In this document: positions 1 to 9,620 of the stretch, piece after piece | Layout: each line of letters starts with the position of its first letter | Position numbering within the stretch: the first letter of the stretch is position 1 | Position numbers and translations under genes: made by a program | The notes under the pieces: model-generated | Told to the model about the DNA's origin: nothing | Seen by the model: the letters and a program-made list of their open reading frames with translations, nothing else | The model's database searches: none | Source of the DNA: Tilletiopsis washingtonensis | Taxonomy: Eukaryota > Basidiomycota > Exobasidiomycetes > Entylomatales | Direction of reading: 5' to 3' | Assembly: GCF_003144115.1 (NCBI RefSeq) | Contig: NW_020312005.1 | Coordinates: 94,362 to 158,361 of the forward strand | DNA: 64,000 bases

Positions 1-1
1 C

Positions 2-586
2 AAGGCCGCGTACGGCCTTGAGCGCGCTAAGAATGCTGGCGTGCCGAGCGCCACGCTGTCTTTGAGCCCATGGCTCAAGGCGCACCCCGGCTCGTCGCGC
101 GACGACTACGACGGCCTGCTCGCCCAGGCCGTGCTGGCCGGCGGCGAGGGCAAGTCAGAAGAGGTGCTCGCAGCCGCACGCGAGGGCGCTGCTTCCTCGT
201 CAAGCGCACCTGCAACTGCGCTGCCCGACCTTGTCGTGCTCGCCGGCTTCATGCACATCGTCTCGTCGGCCTTCCTGGCGCCGCTGCGGCGCGCCGGCGT
301 GCCCGTCATCAACCTGCACCCGGCGCTGCCGACGCAGTTCGACGGCGTCGACGCGATTGGGCGCGCCTGGCGTGCGTTCCAGGACGGCACGCTCAAGGAC
401 GGCAAGACGGGCGTCATGGTGCACGAGGTCATCGAGGAGGTGGACCGCGGCGCGCCCATTGTGGTGCGCGAGGTGCCGTGCAGGGAGGGAGAGAGCCTGG
501 AGGAGCTGGAGACGCGCATCCACCAGGTGGAGCATGAGATCATCGTCGAGGCCACACGGGAGATGCTGCAGCGCAAGCAACGGTGA
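2..586 (+). CDS. ADE8: Phosphoribosylglycinamide formyltransferase (GAR transformylase), 3' part
   Basis: This enzyme transfers a formyl group from 10-formyl-tetrahydrofolate to glycinamide ribonucleotide, the third step of cytosolic purine synthesis. The window opens inside the gene; the frame is open from base 2 to the TGA at 584-586, about 194 residues. Visible family signatures are INLHPALP (the catalytic Asn and His), the FDG..AI..A loop, TGVMVHEVI, and EEVDRGAPI, which carries the catalytic Asp. The N-terminal GART fold with the phosphate-binding loop lies outside the window. No intron is seen in this part. A stretch rich in Ala and Ser after VLAGGEGKS is an insertion compared with bacterial PurN, as is common in basidiomycetes. 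The enzyme looks like the stand-alone fungal form, since the frame ends right after the GART domain. Confidence 0.93.
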   Translation, partial: KAAYGLERAKNAGVPSATLSLSPWLKAHPGSSRDDYDGLLAQAVLAGGEGKSEEVLAAAREGAASSSSAPATALPDLVVLAGFMHIVSSAFLAPLRRAGVPVINLHPALPTQFDGVDAIGRAWRAFQDGTLKDGKTGVMVHEVIEEVDRGAPIVVREVPCREGESLEELETRIHQVEHEIIVEATREMLQRKQR

Positions 587-921
587 GGAGGCAATGTCAC
601 CAATCACAAGGCGCTGGCGTGATATGCATTGTCAGGGCATGAGGGCTGCGGCATCTATGAGAGGGATGGACGCGACGTCTATGAGCGACAGCGGGTGCGG
701 GAATGCGTGGGGCCATGAGCGTGGCGTAGGTATGTAGCGGGGTCACTCTAGGTGGACGGAGCCATGCGCGAGTGTGGAACATGCGCGGCGGGTGACGCAG
801 CATGGCGGAAGCAGGGCCAACGATGGGAGCATCTGCGCGGAGGAGGGATGCGCGAGTGTGTCGCATGTACGGCTCGCAGTGGAGCGGGCGAAGATGCGAA
901 GATGGGAGCAGCGCAGCACGC
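587..921. other. Intergenic, convergent 3' ends
   Basis: Space between the stop of the GAR transformylase and the stop of the minus-strand gene. It holds only loose G-rich near-repeats, for example the 13-mer ATGCGCGAGTGTG seen near 764 and again near 849. I see no gene or structured RNA here. Confidence 0.5.
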
Positions 922-1339
922 TCAGGTCGCCAGGACCTCGTCGGGAAGGTAGATGCCCGAGTCGTCGCGCGAAAGCAGCTGCGGGCGCGGCTTGTGGCGC
1001 GGCGGCTGCGGACAGAGCCTGCGCAGCATCAGGTCGCTGAGCATGTTCTCCTCTGCGATCTCGAGCTGGTCCATCGAGTCCCAGCTCACTGCGAGGTGCG
1101 GATGCCTCAGCTATGGCACCTCGTGCGACGAGGCAGAGCGACTCACGTTGCGTAAAGTGGATCGTCACCCAGTCCATCACGCGCGACTGCGGCGCGAAGT
1201 GCAGAGCACACAGCGGCCCCGCGACGATGAGCACGCTCAGGATGCCGAGTGTGTTGAGCACAAGACGCTGTGCGCCGTCGAGCGCGTACAGGCCGATGCG
1301 CAGCGAGGGTGCGAGGGTGGAGCGGCGGGGACGGCTCAT
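922..1339 (-). CDS. Small single-pass membrane protein of unknown function
   Basis: Two exons (1147-1339 and 922-1088) are joined by a 58-bp GTGAGT/CAG intron, giving 119 residues. I do not recognise the family. Visible parts are a basic N-terminus (MSRPRRS), one hydrophobic segment at about residues 30-48 (LGILSVLIVAGPLCALHF), a short linker, and an acidic then Pro/Arg/His-rich tail. The tail ends in SGIYLPDEVLAT. The layout suggests a tail exposed on one face of an organelle or ER membrane. The start was chosen as the Met just before the basic segment; the frame stays open upstream, so a longer N-terminus is possible. The splice is supported because only the spliced form continues into the acidic exon. 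The gene is divergent from the rhomboid protease gene. Confidence 0.6.
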
Positions 1340-1749
1340 GCTGGTAGCGCAGCTGCGGATGGATGTCTGGCACGCGAGACTACGAGGAGGATGACGCGGC
1401 TGGATGAAAGCGAGCAGATGCTGTGGCTGCTGGACGTGCGAGGATGTGCTGAGGTGGTGGTGAGAGCCCAGCCTAGCCTGAGCATCGTCGCTCCACTCTG
1501 TCAAATGGTAAAGGCCGCAGTCCAGATATGGCGCGGCTTACGATAAGGGCGAGCAAGGTACGGCCTCTGGCGCGGCCGCGTCGGAGCGCAATAGACTCGG
1601 AGCCGTGCGCAGTCAGAGTTTCCTTGTCTGCTCCTCCCGCGACCACCGCGCCGCTCCTCCTTTGTCCACAGCGCCACGGCCTGCCGCGTCTGCACTTCAA
1701 AAGGCGCTCAGCGCCGCCTGTCGGCTCCTCCCGCTCCACCACCTCCACC
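1340..1749. promoter_or_regulatory. Shared divergent promoter region
   Basis: These 410 bp separate the minus-strand small membrane protein from the plus-strand rhomboid gene and must hold both promoters. The last 130 bp before the rhomboid start are C/T-rich (CTCCTCCC and CACCACCTCCACC runs), like the 5' leaders of other genes in the window. I see no TATA box. Confidence 0.4.
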
Positions 1750-3422
1750 ATGCTGCGCTCGCCCCTCCTGCTGCGCTCCGCTCTGCGCACCTCGCACGGG
1801 CCGCCCAGCACCGCCTTCGCTCGGCAATGGCCACGGTCTGAGCTCCGTCGCGCGCTGCACGGCAATGCTCCGCTGAGACGACCAGCGCCGACCTCGCCGC
1901 TCTTCCTGCGGGCAGTCTGGCGGCCCGCTGCCAAGCCTGCCACGCCCGTCTCGGTGCCCGCCGCAGATGCCCTCGTCTCGCCCGACGGGCGCATCAGCGC
2001 TCCTCGGCCCGAGGGCAGCGGGCAGGCCATACCTGCTGGCGTCATGGACCAGCTGCGCGGTGATCCAGAGCTTTACGCTCGCTTTGTCAATGCCGAGGCA
2101 CCCAGCGCCTCCAAGGCGCTGCTGGTCGCGCTCGGCCTTGCGGGCAGCTGCTACGTCGCAGGCGCATGGTGGTCCGTCGCGCAAGAGGAGGAGGCGGAGG
2201 CGCAGCGCAAGCAGCAGGGATGGAGCAGGCTGCTGAAAAGCGGTCCGGCCGACTGTCCTCGCTGGACGTGAGTGCTGCGCTGCATGGAGTCTGAGTCTTC
2301 CGCTGACATCGTGTCGTGGCTTTAGCGCCGGCGCTGCGAGGCTGCAGCAAGCTTGTGACTTCCTCCACCTTCCACAAGCGGTGAGAGAGGCGCTCTCCGA
2401 CGGCTATGTCTCCTGCTTCTTGCGGTCAGTCACAGTGGACGCTTCCTGTCCGTCCCGGCTCACATGCGCCCAGATATCGCGATCTCCCGCCGTACTCGCA
2501 AGATGCAGTGCCTATCATCGCGCTCAACGCCGGCGTCCTCTTTCTATGGACACTGTCGCGCATCCCGGCTGCAGGCGGTCTGCGCCGCCTCATGAACCGC
2601 ACGTTCCTTGACGTGCCGAGCTCGGGCAGACGCTGGACGATGCTGACGAGCAGCTTCTCGCATTCGGGATGTGCGCGTGTGGCCTGCTTCCCCTTCTGAC
2701 GCCAGTCGCGCTGACACGAGGCACGCTCAGTCATTCATTTTGCCATGAACAACTTTGCGCTGCTCAGTCTCGGCTCCGTCGGCTTTGCCTCGGCCAACTG
2801 GTACGCCTCGAGCGGCTTCCGGCGCACCGAGGCATCCGCCGTGCCGCACCTGTTCGCCTTCGCCGGCGCCGTTGGAAGCCTTGCAGCGCTGGCCTTCCAC
2901 ATCCAGGGCGCCGTCAACTTCCGCATGCTGGCGCGCCGCGCTGGCTACGTGTTCGCCAAGGCCAAGATCGGCACACAGAGCGGCCTCGGCGCCAGCGGCT
3001 GGATCTACGGCGCAATGGTGCTAACCGTCATGTCGACGCCCGAAATGCGTCTCAAGTACGTCTTGCATGCCTTTCCGCTCGCGATTCTTCCACTGACGCG
3101 CTCGCGCAGCATCCTCTTCCTGCCGCACTTTCAAGTGTCGGGCACGGAGGGCATGCTAGGTCTCTGCATGGTCGACGCGCTCTGCATCCTCTTCCGCGTC
3201 CAGATCTTCGCCCACTGGGTGCACCTCACCGGCGCCGCGCTCGGCTACGCCTACTACTACTACGGCCTGGCGCTGTGGGAGGCGACGCGCGCCCAGGTCC
3301 AAGAGGTGCGCGCCCAGCTTGGTCTCAGCCAGGTCGCAAGCCAGAAGGGCGCTTGCCGGGCGATTGTGCCTGCGCGACAGACAGCGCCAGCGGCGGCGCC
3401 GCGCGGCGAGCGGCTCGTCTGA
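1750..3422 (+). CDS. PCP1: Mitochondrial rhomboid protease, Pcp1/PARL type
   Basis: This intramembrane serine protease of the inner mitochondrial membrane processes the dynamin Mgm1 and other substrates in yeast. Five exons (1750-2267, 2326-2380, 2436-2670, 2731-3055, 3110-3422) give 481 residues. An Arg/Ser/Leu-rich N-terminus fits a mitochondrial presequence, and a membrane segment follows near residue 135 (LVALGLAGSCYVAGA). The rhomboid core starts at IIALNAGVLFLW. Family marks are LTSSFSH..FIHFAMN, the catalytic Ser in GASGWIYG (about S358) and the catalytic His in HWVHLTGA (about H416). The 58-residue spacing is close to that of yeast Pcp1. Splice sites were chosen because only they restore the SFSHSGFIHFAMNNF block. 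ATG 1750 sits in a CCACC context. Confidence 0.93.
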
Positions 3423-3739
3423 CGCTTCTACCTCACCGCTCCGCATCTGTTCTTCTGGACTGCTCGAACTCGCCTGCTGTGCTTGCTCAATCGCATACCC
3501 CTGCTCATCCCATGCTGGTCCTGCTCTATGCTGCGAGAGGCCCGAGAGAGTCAGCCCCGCTCTCGCAACCTTTCATGCTTGATGCCTTCGTCTCAGCGCC
3601 AAGCTGTCCACTTCTGCAAGTCTACCAGCAAAGGCAGGAGAGCGCAATGACGAGTGACTAACTTCGTTCTTTCCCCCCGTGCCTCCCACGGCGCCTCGTC
3701 GACTCTGGCCCCAAGCTCGCCTCGCCTCGTCCTTGCACC
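3423..3739. other. Intergenic between convergent genes
   Basis: A 317-bp region where the rhomboid and short-chain dehydrogenase transcripts meet tail to tail. It is T/C-rich on the plus strand, as expected for 3' UTRs. I see nothing else in it. Confidence 0.5.
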
Positions 3740-3917
3740 TCAGCGCAGCGCTGCACTGAGGCGCTCCCAGATCTTCTCGCGCACCGAGAGCTCGCGGACG
3801 TTGGGCGACAGCTCGTAGCGGCGCAGTCCGGGCGAGAAGAGGTTTGCTTGGCCGCTTTGCATCAGCTGACGGCCTAGGTGAAGCAGAAGATCACGTCAGT
3901 TTGAGAGAGAGAGAGAT

Positions 3918-3956
<39 letters not shown>

Positions 3957-3991
3957 NNNNNNNNNNNNNNNNNNNNNNNNNNNNNNNNNNN

Positions 3992-4050
<59 letters not shown>

Positions 4051-5069
4051 GACGTACCTTCGGCAGTCGCCGCGAGATAGAAAGGCACTTCAGCAAACCC
4101 GCCCACGCCTGGCTTGTTCATGACGATGCCGCCAAACGTGTCTGCAAGCCATTGCACCACTTGAGGTCCGCCGGCATTCGCCAGTGCATTCGTCTTGCAG
4201 AGTCCCGGAAAGACGTGTGCGATGCGAAGCGCCGGGTGGCGCTCTGCCAGCGTCTGCGCGTGGAGAGGACATGATGAGCGTGGGTGGACGTTTCGGGCGC
4301 GAATGTGGCAAAGCGGCGGCTTACCTGAGAGACACTGTCGAGCACTGAGCTCTGTCGTGCACCCTGCGCAAGCAGGCCAAATACTCCGCTCTTCCACTCG
4401 CCCGTCTGGCGCGCCTTTGCAAAGTCGAGGTCCTCCACGTCGACGGCCTTGTTGCCGCCCGAGCCCGGCGCAGCCACAAGAATGATGCCCGCCTTGACCA
4501 CGCCTGCCGCGGCCAGCTGTGCCGCAATGCCGAAGCGCGACAGGCACTGCACGGCGAAGCGCTGCTCATAGCCGCCCGCGGCGTTCTCGCGGAACGTGCC
4601 TGTCGGCGGACCGCCTATTGTTGCAGAAGGCGAGCCGTCAGCGACTGCTGCTGCCTGTGTCACGGCATGCGCAAGAGAGCCCACCCTGCGTCTGCACGAT
4701 CCAGTCAATGCCCTTCTCGCCGGCCTTCTGCCGGACCTCCTCGACGACGCGCGTGATCTCCCTTGCGTCTGCCAGATCGGCGCTGAAGAAGACGTGCTCC
4801 TTGGCGCCGCTCGTGTGCGCGGCCTTGCCGCTCCTGCGCTGATACTCCTGCGACGCCTGCTGCAGCTTCTGCACCACCGCATCTCCACGCTCGCGCGAAC
4901 GGCCAATGAGCCAGACCTCGGCGCCGGCGAGGGCGTAGCGCAGCGCAATGCCGGCGCCGATGCCCTGCGTGCCGCCGGCGACGAGGGCGCGCTGCTCGTC
5001 GAGCGAGGCGGCGGCGTTGGCGCGCGCGAAGGAGCGGAAGCCCAGTGCTTCGGGGTAGGCGGTGGGCAT
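3740..5069 (-). CDS. Short-chain dehydrogenase/reductase
   Basis: A Rossmann-fold NAD(P)-dependent oxidoreductase of unknown substrate. Four exons (4685-5069, 4325-4614, 4058-4253, 3740-3873) give 334 residues. The nucleotide-binding motif is GGTQGIGAGIA near residue 33, followed by VWLIGRSRERG. The segment IDWIVQTQGGPPTG, which spans the first splice, sits where the NNAG strand lies in classical members. The usual YxxxK motif is replaced by a divergent stretch (GGNKAVDVEDLDFAK), so this is an atypical branch of the family. The third intron (3874-4057) holds a long GA/CT microsatellite and an assembly gap; the exons on both sides are intact and in frame. The gene is divergent from ERG28. Confidence 0.8.
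3903..4047. repeat. GA microsatellite with an assembly gap
   Basis: Near-pure GA dinucleotide runs flank a block of unknown bases at 3957-3991. The whole array lies in the last intron of the minus-strand dehydrogenase gene, where it reads as CT and may act as an extended polypyrimidine tract. Its true length is unknown because of the gap. Confidence 0.97.
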
Positions 5070-5203
5070 GGCGGCAGGGGACGGCGTGGTGGTGGTGGTG
5101 AGAGCGGGCTGAGCGCGGCTTGGGTCAGCGAGGTGGAGGCGGGGGTGCAACTTGCCTCGTCAGCGTGCCTGGTGCCTGAGCTTGGACTCCTCTGACTCTG
5201 ACT

Positions 5204-5232
5204 GCCGCGCGGCGCGCGCGCCGCGCGCGCCG
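5204..5232. promoter_or_regulatory. GCGC palindromic cluster in a divergent promoter
   Basis: A 29-bp run of overlapping GGCGCGCC/GCGCGC palindromes, midway between the start codons of the dehydrogenase (5069, minus) and ERG28 (5361, plus). Similar clusters occur in several other promoters of this window (6199-6230, 9099-9117, 25558-25584, 30521-30550, 34805-34847, 40645-40676). That is the only evidence for a regulatory role. Confidence 0.35.
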
Positions 5233-5360
5233 AGCACCTGCCGCTGCGCTGTGCGGCTGCTGCGTGCCTCTCCTCCACCACACCGCGTCAAGCGCAATCA
5301 GCTTCTGCCCAGCGGCACAACAACAGATCGAGGAGAGGCACAGCACACACACCGCGCACC

Positions 5361-6013
5361 ATGTCGTTCCGTGAGCTCGTGTCCGTGTGCTCTGGTCGCT
5401 GCGCCCGGCTGATGCGACGCAGTGCCCGTCGGCCTCCTGCCCAAGTGGCTCCTCCTTGTCTCGAGCCTCGCCGTGTTCAACTGCGTGCAGAACTACGTCG
5501 ACCATGCCTTTGCCCGTCGGGTATACACGCGCGGTGGCGCACAAGGTGCGGGCCCGCTGTCGCAGCCAGCATGTCCTCCACCTCTGACATTCCTGCTGTC
5601 TCGCAGTGACGCCGCTCTCGGCGCGCACATTCGGCGTGTGGAATCTTGCGTCGGCCGGCGTGCGGCTGTATGCCGCGTACAACATCCACAACCGACAGTG
5701 AGCCTCGACGCTTCTTGCTGTGCAGTCGCTCGCTGACTGACGCCGCGCAGGGTGTACGAGCTGTGTGCCCTGACCTACGTGCTCGCGCTCGCCCACTTCT
5801 CCTCCGAGGTCTTCGTGTACAAGACGGCCAGCATCCGCGCGCCCGGCGTCATCAGTCCGCTGATCGTGGCCTGTGAGTGTACCACTCGGTGCGCCCGCCG
5901 CCCGGCAGCCGGCTGACTCTGACACTCGCGCCACAGCGTCGAGCCTTGCAGCAATGCTTCTGCAGCACCAGCACTACGTCGCATTATCATCCCCGCTGGG
6001 GGGGATGTGCTGA
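5361..6013 (+). CDS. ERG28: Ergosterol biosynthesis scaffold Erg28
   Basis: Erg28 is an ER membrane protein that tethers the C-4 demethylation complex (Erg25, Erg26, Erg27) in ergosterol synthesis. Five exons (5361-5370, 5423-5545, 5607-5697, 5751-5872, 5937-6013) give 140 residues, the normal family length. The first exon is only 10 nt and encodes MSF plus one base. Family marks are LPKWLLLVSSLAVFN, ARRVYTR, TPLSARTFGVWNL, VRLYAAYNI and VYELCALTYVLALAHF..EVFVYKTA, with about four membrane segments. Every splice was fixed by the need to join these conserved blocks. The start is not in doubt: only the 10-nt exon supplies a Met in frame with LPKWLLL. Confidence 0.93.
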
Positions 6014-6198
6014 CGACGCTTGTAATGCGCCGTTACATGTTTATGTGTGGGGTGGCTGGGGACAGAGGCAAAGGAGCGTGTGAAATGAGATCGAGGCACT
6101 CCACGCGTGCGACGTGCGCGGACGGCGAGCTGAGGCAGGGAGGGTCAGCGATGCGGTCGTGGCAGCTCGAGCCCGCAGCATCGCGCGCTCGGCTGTCG

Positions 6199-6230
6199 TG
6201 CGCGGCGCGTCGCGCGTCGCGCGGCCCGGC
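6199..6230. promoter_or_regulatory. CG-rich cluster upstream of the SAP protein gene
   Basis: A run of GCGCGGCGCGTCGCGCG-like elements about 100 bp upstream of ATG 6324, resembling the clusters in other promoters here. The regulatory role is an inference from this recurrence. Confidence 0.3.
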
Positions 6231-6323
6231 GACGGCGCGGCGAGGCGCGCCGACAGGCTTCGTCTTGGCTGCCACCACCACGCTGACGCGCACCCCTCCT
6301 GCACCCCCACCCCTCGTTCAATC

Positions 6324-7513
6324 ATGGAGGCTACACTCACTGCGCTCAAGGTGACGGAGCTCAAGGCGCTGCTGCAGCAGGCGCAGCTGCCGGCGACGGG
6401 CAACAAGGCCGACCTGGTGGCGCGCCTGCTGCAGCACCCGCAGGCCACCAGCAGCCTCGGCGGCGGCGCCGAGGCGCCAGCTGCTGCTGCGGCACAGCCG
6501 GAGCCGTCGGCGCCGGCACAGGAGGAGGACCTGCTGGAGTACGAGAAGTGAGCAACTCGGGCGATGCGCGCGCGTGCGAGGCCATACCTGGCGCGTGGCG
6601 ACGCTGCATGCGTCTGGCGCTGACCCATGCACGCGCCCTCGCAGCGAAGAGCCGGCTGCCGCGGCTGCACCGGCAGCGACAGACGCTGCACCGACTGCGG
6701 CAGCTTCTGCATCCTCTGCTGCGGCGTCTGCGCCCTCTGAGGAGGCAGCAGCGCCCAGCGCCGAGGAGGCAAAGGCGACGCTCATCGCCGAGCTGGAGAA
6801 GCGCAAGGCGCGTGCCGCCCGCTTCGGCCAGTCGACCGAGGAGATCGACGCGCAGATTGAGCGGGCACAGAAGTTCGGCGTCGAGGATGCGGCGCAGGAC
6901 AAGGGCATGGCGGGCCTGCAGAAGGAGCTGGGCAAGGGCTCAAGGAAGGGCGTCGATGCGCAGGGCGCCAAGAAGGCCGTGGAGGGCGCCAACAAGCAGA
7001 GAGATGCGCCTGGCGCAAAGGCACCAACAGGGCCCAAGGCCGAGGCGAAGCAGGCTGAGGCAAAGAAGACGGAGACAGTGAGTAGCCGGTCAGTGCTCAG
7101 GGTGCGGAAGGCGGGGTGCGGGGTGCTGTCGAGCTGCAGTGTTAGGCGAGGGGATGAGGCGCGAGGAACGGTCGTCTTCTGCGCCCATGCTGCATGCTAG
7201 AGCGCAGCTGTGATCGTCTCTTCCAGCTGTATCTCTCGTCCGCGCATCCCTCCCGGCTTCTCAGTCTGACCATCCCTCCTCGCAGCCTGAGGAGAAGGCC
7301 GCGCGCGAGGCGCGCCACGCCGCCGACGAGGCCGCCAAGGCCAAGCGAGCGGCGCGCTTCGGCACTGCCGCGTCAGCAGCCGCTGCGAGCCCCGCTGCGG
7401 CGCCGAAGGCAGCTGCTGCGCCGGCGGATCCGGAGGAGGAGGAGCGCAAGCGGAAGCGCGCGGAGAAGTTTGGCGCTGCGGGCGGCGCGGAGAAGAAGGC
7501 CAAGGCTGCCTAG
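6324..7513 (+). CDS. THO1: SAP-domain mRNA export factor, THO1/SARNP-like
   Basis: Tho1 (human SARNP/CIP29) is a nuclear protein that binds RNA and the helicase Sub2/UAP56 and promotes mRNP assembly and export. Three exons (6324-6547, 6645-7077, 7286-7513) give 294 residues. The N-terminal SAP helix-extension-helix covers about residues 8-40 (KVTELKALLQQAQLP..GNKADLVARLL). An Ala/Pro/Glu-rich linker follows. Then come the family's repeated basic helices ending in RxxRFG-type motifs: RKARAARFG, KRAARFG and KRKRAEKFG. The C-terminus is Lys-rich and looks nuclear. The second intron is long for this window (208 bp). Its ends are canonical and it joins two clear Tho1-like segments. Confidence 0.88.
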
Positions 7514-7950
7514 AGGACGTCAGGGCGACGCCGGGCTGTGCGGGTCATGCTCGGCCAACGTTGCTTCGTCTGCGCTGTCGCGTGCTGCAATCACACGCTG
7601 GCTCCTGCTGCTCGTTGCGCCTGCGTGTGGCTGAGAAGACATGGACAATGTGGATCAGCCGGCACCGGCTGGAGGCACCAGCGCAGTCCGCGAGACCGAT
7701 GCTAGCACGCTGCCACACGTCACTGCTTCACTTCGCAAATCTTCAGCGGGTCGTCAGGTGATGTATTAAGAGCGAAGTGAAGTAGTGCGGTGGCGAGTGC
7801 TGCGAATGTGTGGCCTGGTGGACCCACGAGCATGACGCATTTGCGGCACACGCACGCACGTCTACTCCCTCTGCTCTCGTGCACCGAGAAGTCGTGCTTG
7901 TACGGGGGAGAGGGTAGAGAGCGAGAGCGAGATGCGCCAAGCAGACGCGC
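7514..7950. other. Intergenic between convergent genes
   Basis: 437 bp between the stop codons of the THO1-like gene and the small secreted protein gene. I find no open frame with coding character, no repeat and no obvious RNA structure. Confidence 0.5.
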
Positions 7951-8570
7951 TTAGTTGTTGAAGACGCCTCCCGGCGTGTACGGCGTCTCGCAGAAGTCGG
8001 GCGTGGTGGGGATGGGCGTGCACGTGCCGTCAGCATCCTTGACTTCGGGCGTGTCGAGCTTCTCGGCGATGGACGAGGAGATCGAGGCTTGACCGCCGTG
8101 GTTGCGACCCTGTGAAGGGGGGGAGAGACGTGTCAGTCGGAGCTACGTGTCTGCTGCAGAGCAGAGCTGATGAAAAGGCCTACGAACTTGAGTGCAATAC
8201 GCGTGGTATCTTCAGTACACGGTGTTAGCCATGGCAGGTAGAGCGGATGGCACGAGCGGAGGTGCACTCACGTTCCCGTGGAGCTGTACGCCTCGCAGCC
8301 ACCCCATGCCACCGTGTTGGAAGTCGCACTCGAGTGGCAGAGCGAGAGATAAGCGGAGCACACCTCGTCGGTGAGGTAGATGGAGTGCTCGTAGAAGAAG
8401 CGCAGCTCCTGGCACTTGACGTCCGGGGTCTCGCGCTCGAGCGAGCACGACGAGTTGAGGCCGTCGCGCGCCTGGAAGGGCGAGTCGAGCGCGCTGCGCG
8501 CCTGCATGAAGGGCGCGGCGAGCGCGGCCGAGGCGAAGACGGCGGAGAGAAGAGCGAGGGTGAACTTCAT
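7951..8570 (-). CDS. Small secreted cysteine-rich protein
   Basis: Three exons (8272-8570, 8188-8209, 7951-8109) give 159 residues. The N-terminus is a clean signal peptide (MKFTLALLSAVFASAALAAP). The mature part has eight cysteines, in CSLE, VKCQ, EVCSAY, SLCHS, GGCEAY, AYCTQ, GTCTP and DFCET, and no membrane segment. The middle exon is only 22 nt; it restores the frame between TG and QGRNHGGQ and has AAG/GTTCGT borders. I do not recognise the family. Size, secretion and cysteine content fit an effector-like or cell-wall protein, but that is a guess from form alone. A TATAAG element lies 87 bp upstream, so strong regulated expression is plausible. Confidence 0.75.
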
Positions 8571-8656
8571 GATGAGTGAGGTGTGAGGTGGTGTGTTGTG
8601 AGGTGGCTATGAGAGGCTGGGTGAGGAGAGAGGAAGAAGCGAAGCCAAGGCCGCTT

Positions 8657-8662
8657 CTTATA
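8657..8662 (-). promoter_or_regulatory. TATA-like box of the small secreted protein gene
   Basis: TATAAG on the minus strand, 87 bp upstream of the ATG at 8570. TATA-like elements are rare in the other promoters of this window, which adds weight to this one. Confidence 0.45.
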
Positions 8663-9524
8663 CCTGCGAGGTCCCGCTCGATGCTGCTTGGCGGCCCGGA
8701 TCGAGCTCCTCAGCCGGGCGGCTTCCATCAGGCACCAGCAGCAGCACAGCCTCATCGTTCTCTCTTGCGGATCTCGCCCGAAAAAGGTGCTCTATGAGCG
8801 CCGGAGTGCCACGGCTAAAGCGGCGCTCGGATCCGGCGCGCGTGGGCGAGGTCATCGAGGCGAGAGGAGGCGTCGCGCCTGCTGCGGTCCGCTCTCGTAG
8901 GCGAGATCGAAGACGCTCATCAACGTCCAGGACGCCCCGAGATGCTCTCTCCCCTCGCGGGCCCGGGACCCCGAGGGCACCACTGCTGCTAGCTGCTGCC
9001 GCTGATGAGACGAGGTGGGCGTGAGCGGGTGAGAGGCGGCGTTGCGCCCCGCCGGCCGCCGGAGCTTTTTGTCCGGACGCGCCCCTGAGGAGCAGCGAGC
9101 CGCGCGGCGCGCGGCGCTGCGAGGTACAGACACGGCCAGGGAGCCACCTCCTCAGGAGACGTGGCCCACAAGACTATTCGCCCTCTTGCGGGTGATGAAG
9201 CAAGCCCGAAGGTTTCTCTCGTGCGTCTTCAGCTGCAGCGATGGATGAGGATGAGATGAAGCAGCTCGCCATTGGGGACCAATCCGAGCGTTAGCGCCGG
9301 GGCCGCGCTGCCCCGACGGCGGCCCGACGCCGACGCCGAGGCGCGCCGTCCTGCATCTTGGCGCTCGAGCCTCCTTCTCGCCGCCAACGCAGGCTCCCAT
9401 GAGCGATGAGAGCGACGGCGGCCAGCAGACGGCGCGGGAAGATGTGGAGCGGAAAGCGGGGTGGTGGTGCGCAGTAGCGAGAGTCGCTGCTGCTGCTGGC
9501 AGAAATGGAATTGATTGTGCGGCA

Positions 9525-9544
9525 CGCGCGCGCGCGCGCGCGCG
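9525..9544. repeat. (CG)10 dinucleotide repeat
   Basis: Twenty bases of perfect alternating CG about 80 bp upstream of the palmitoyltransferase start. Such tracts can adopt Z-DNA. It lies in the presumed 5' leader. Confidence 0.95.
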
Positions 9545-9620
9545 TGTTGCTTGGCGCGGCCGCGCACCAGCGGCGCCTGCCTCCTCTCCCCCATCCCCTC
9601 CCGCACACTTGCACCCGCGC

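Larger units (their letters stand above)
8571..9620. other. Long divergent intergenic region
   Basis: About 1.05 kb between the starts of the secreted protein gene (minus) and the palmitoyltransferase gene (plus). It holds the TATA-like box near 8660, a GCGC cluster at 9099-9117 and a CG dinucleotide run at 9525-9544. Open frames here are composition artefacts: high GC removes stop codons, and none shows a family motif. Confidence 0.5.
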
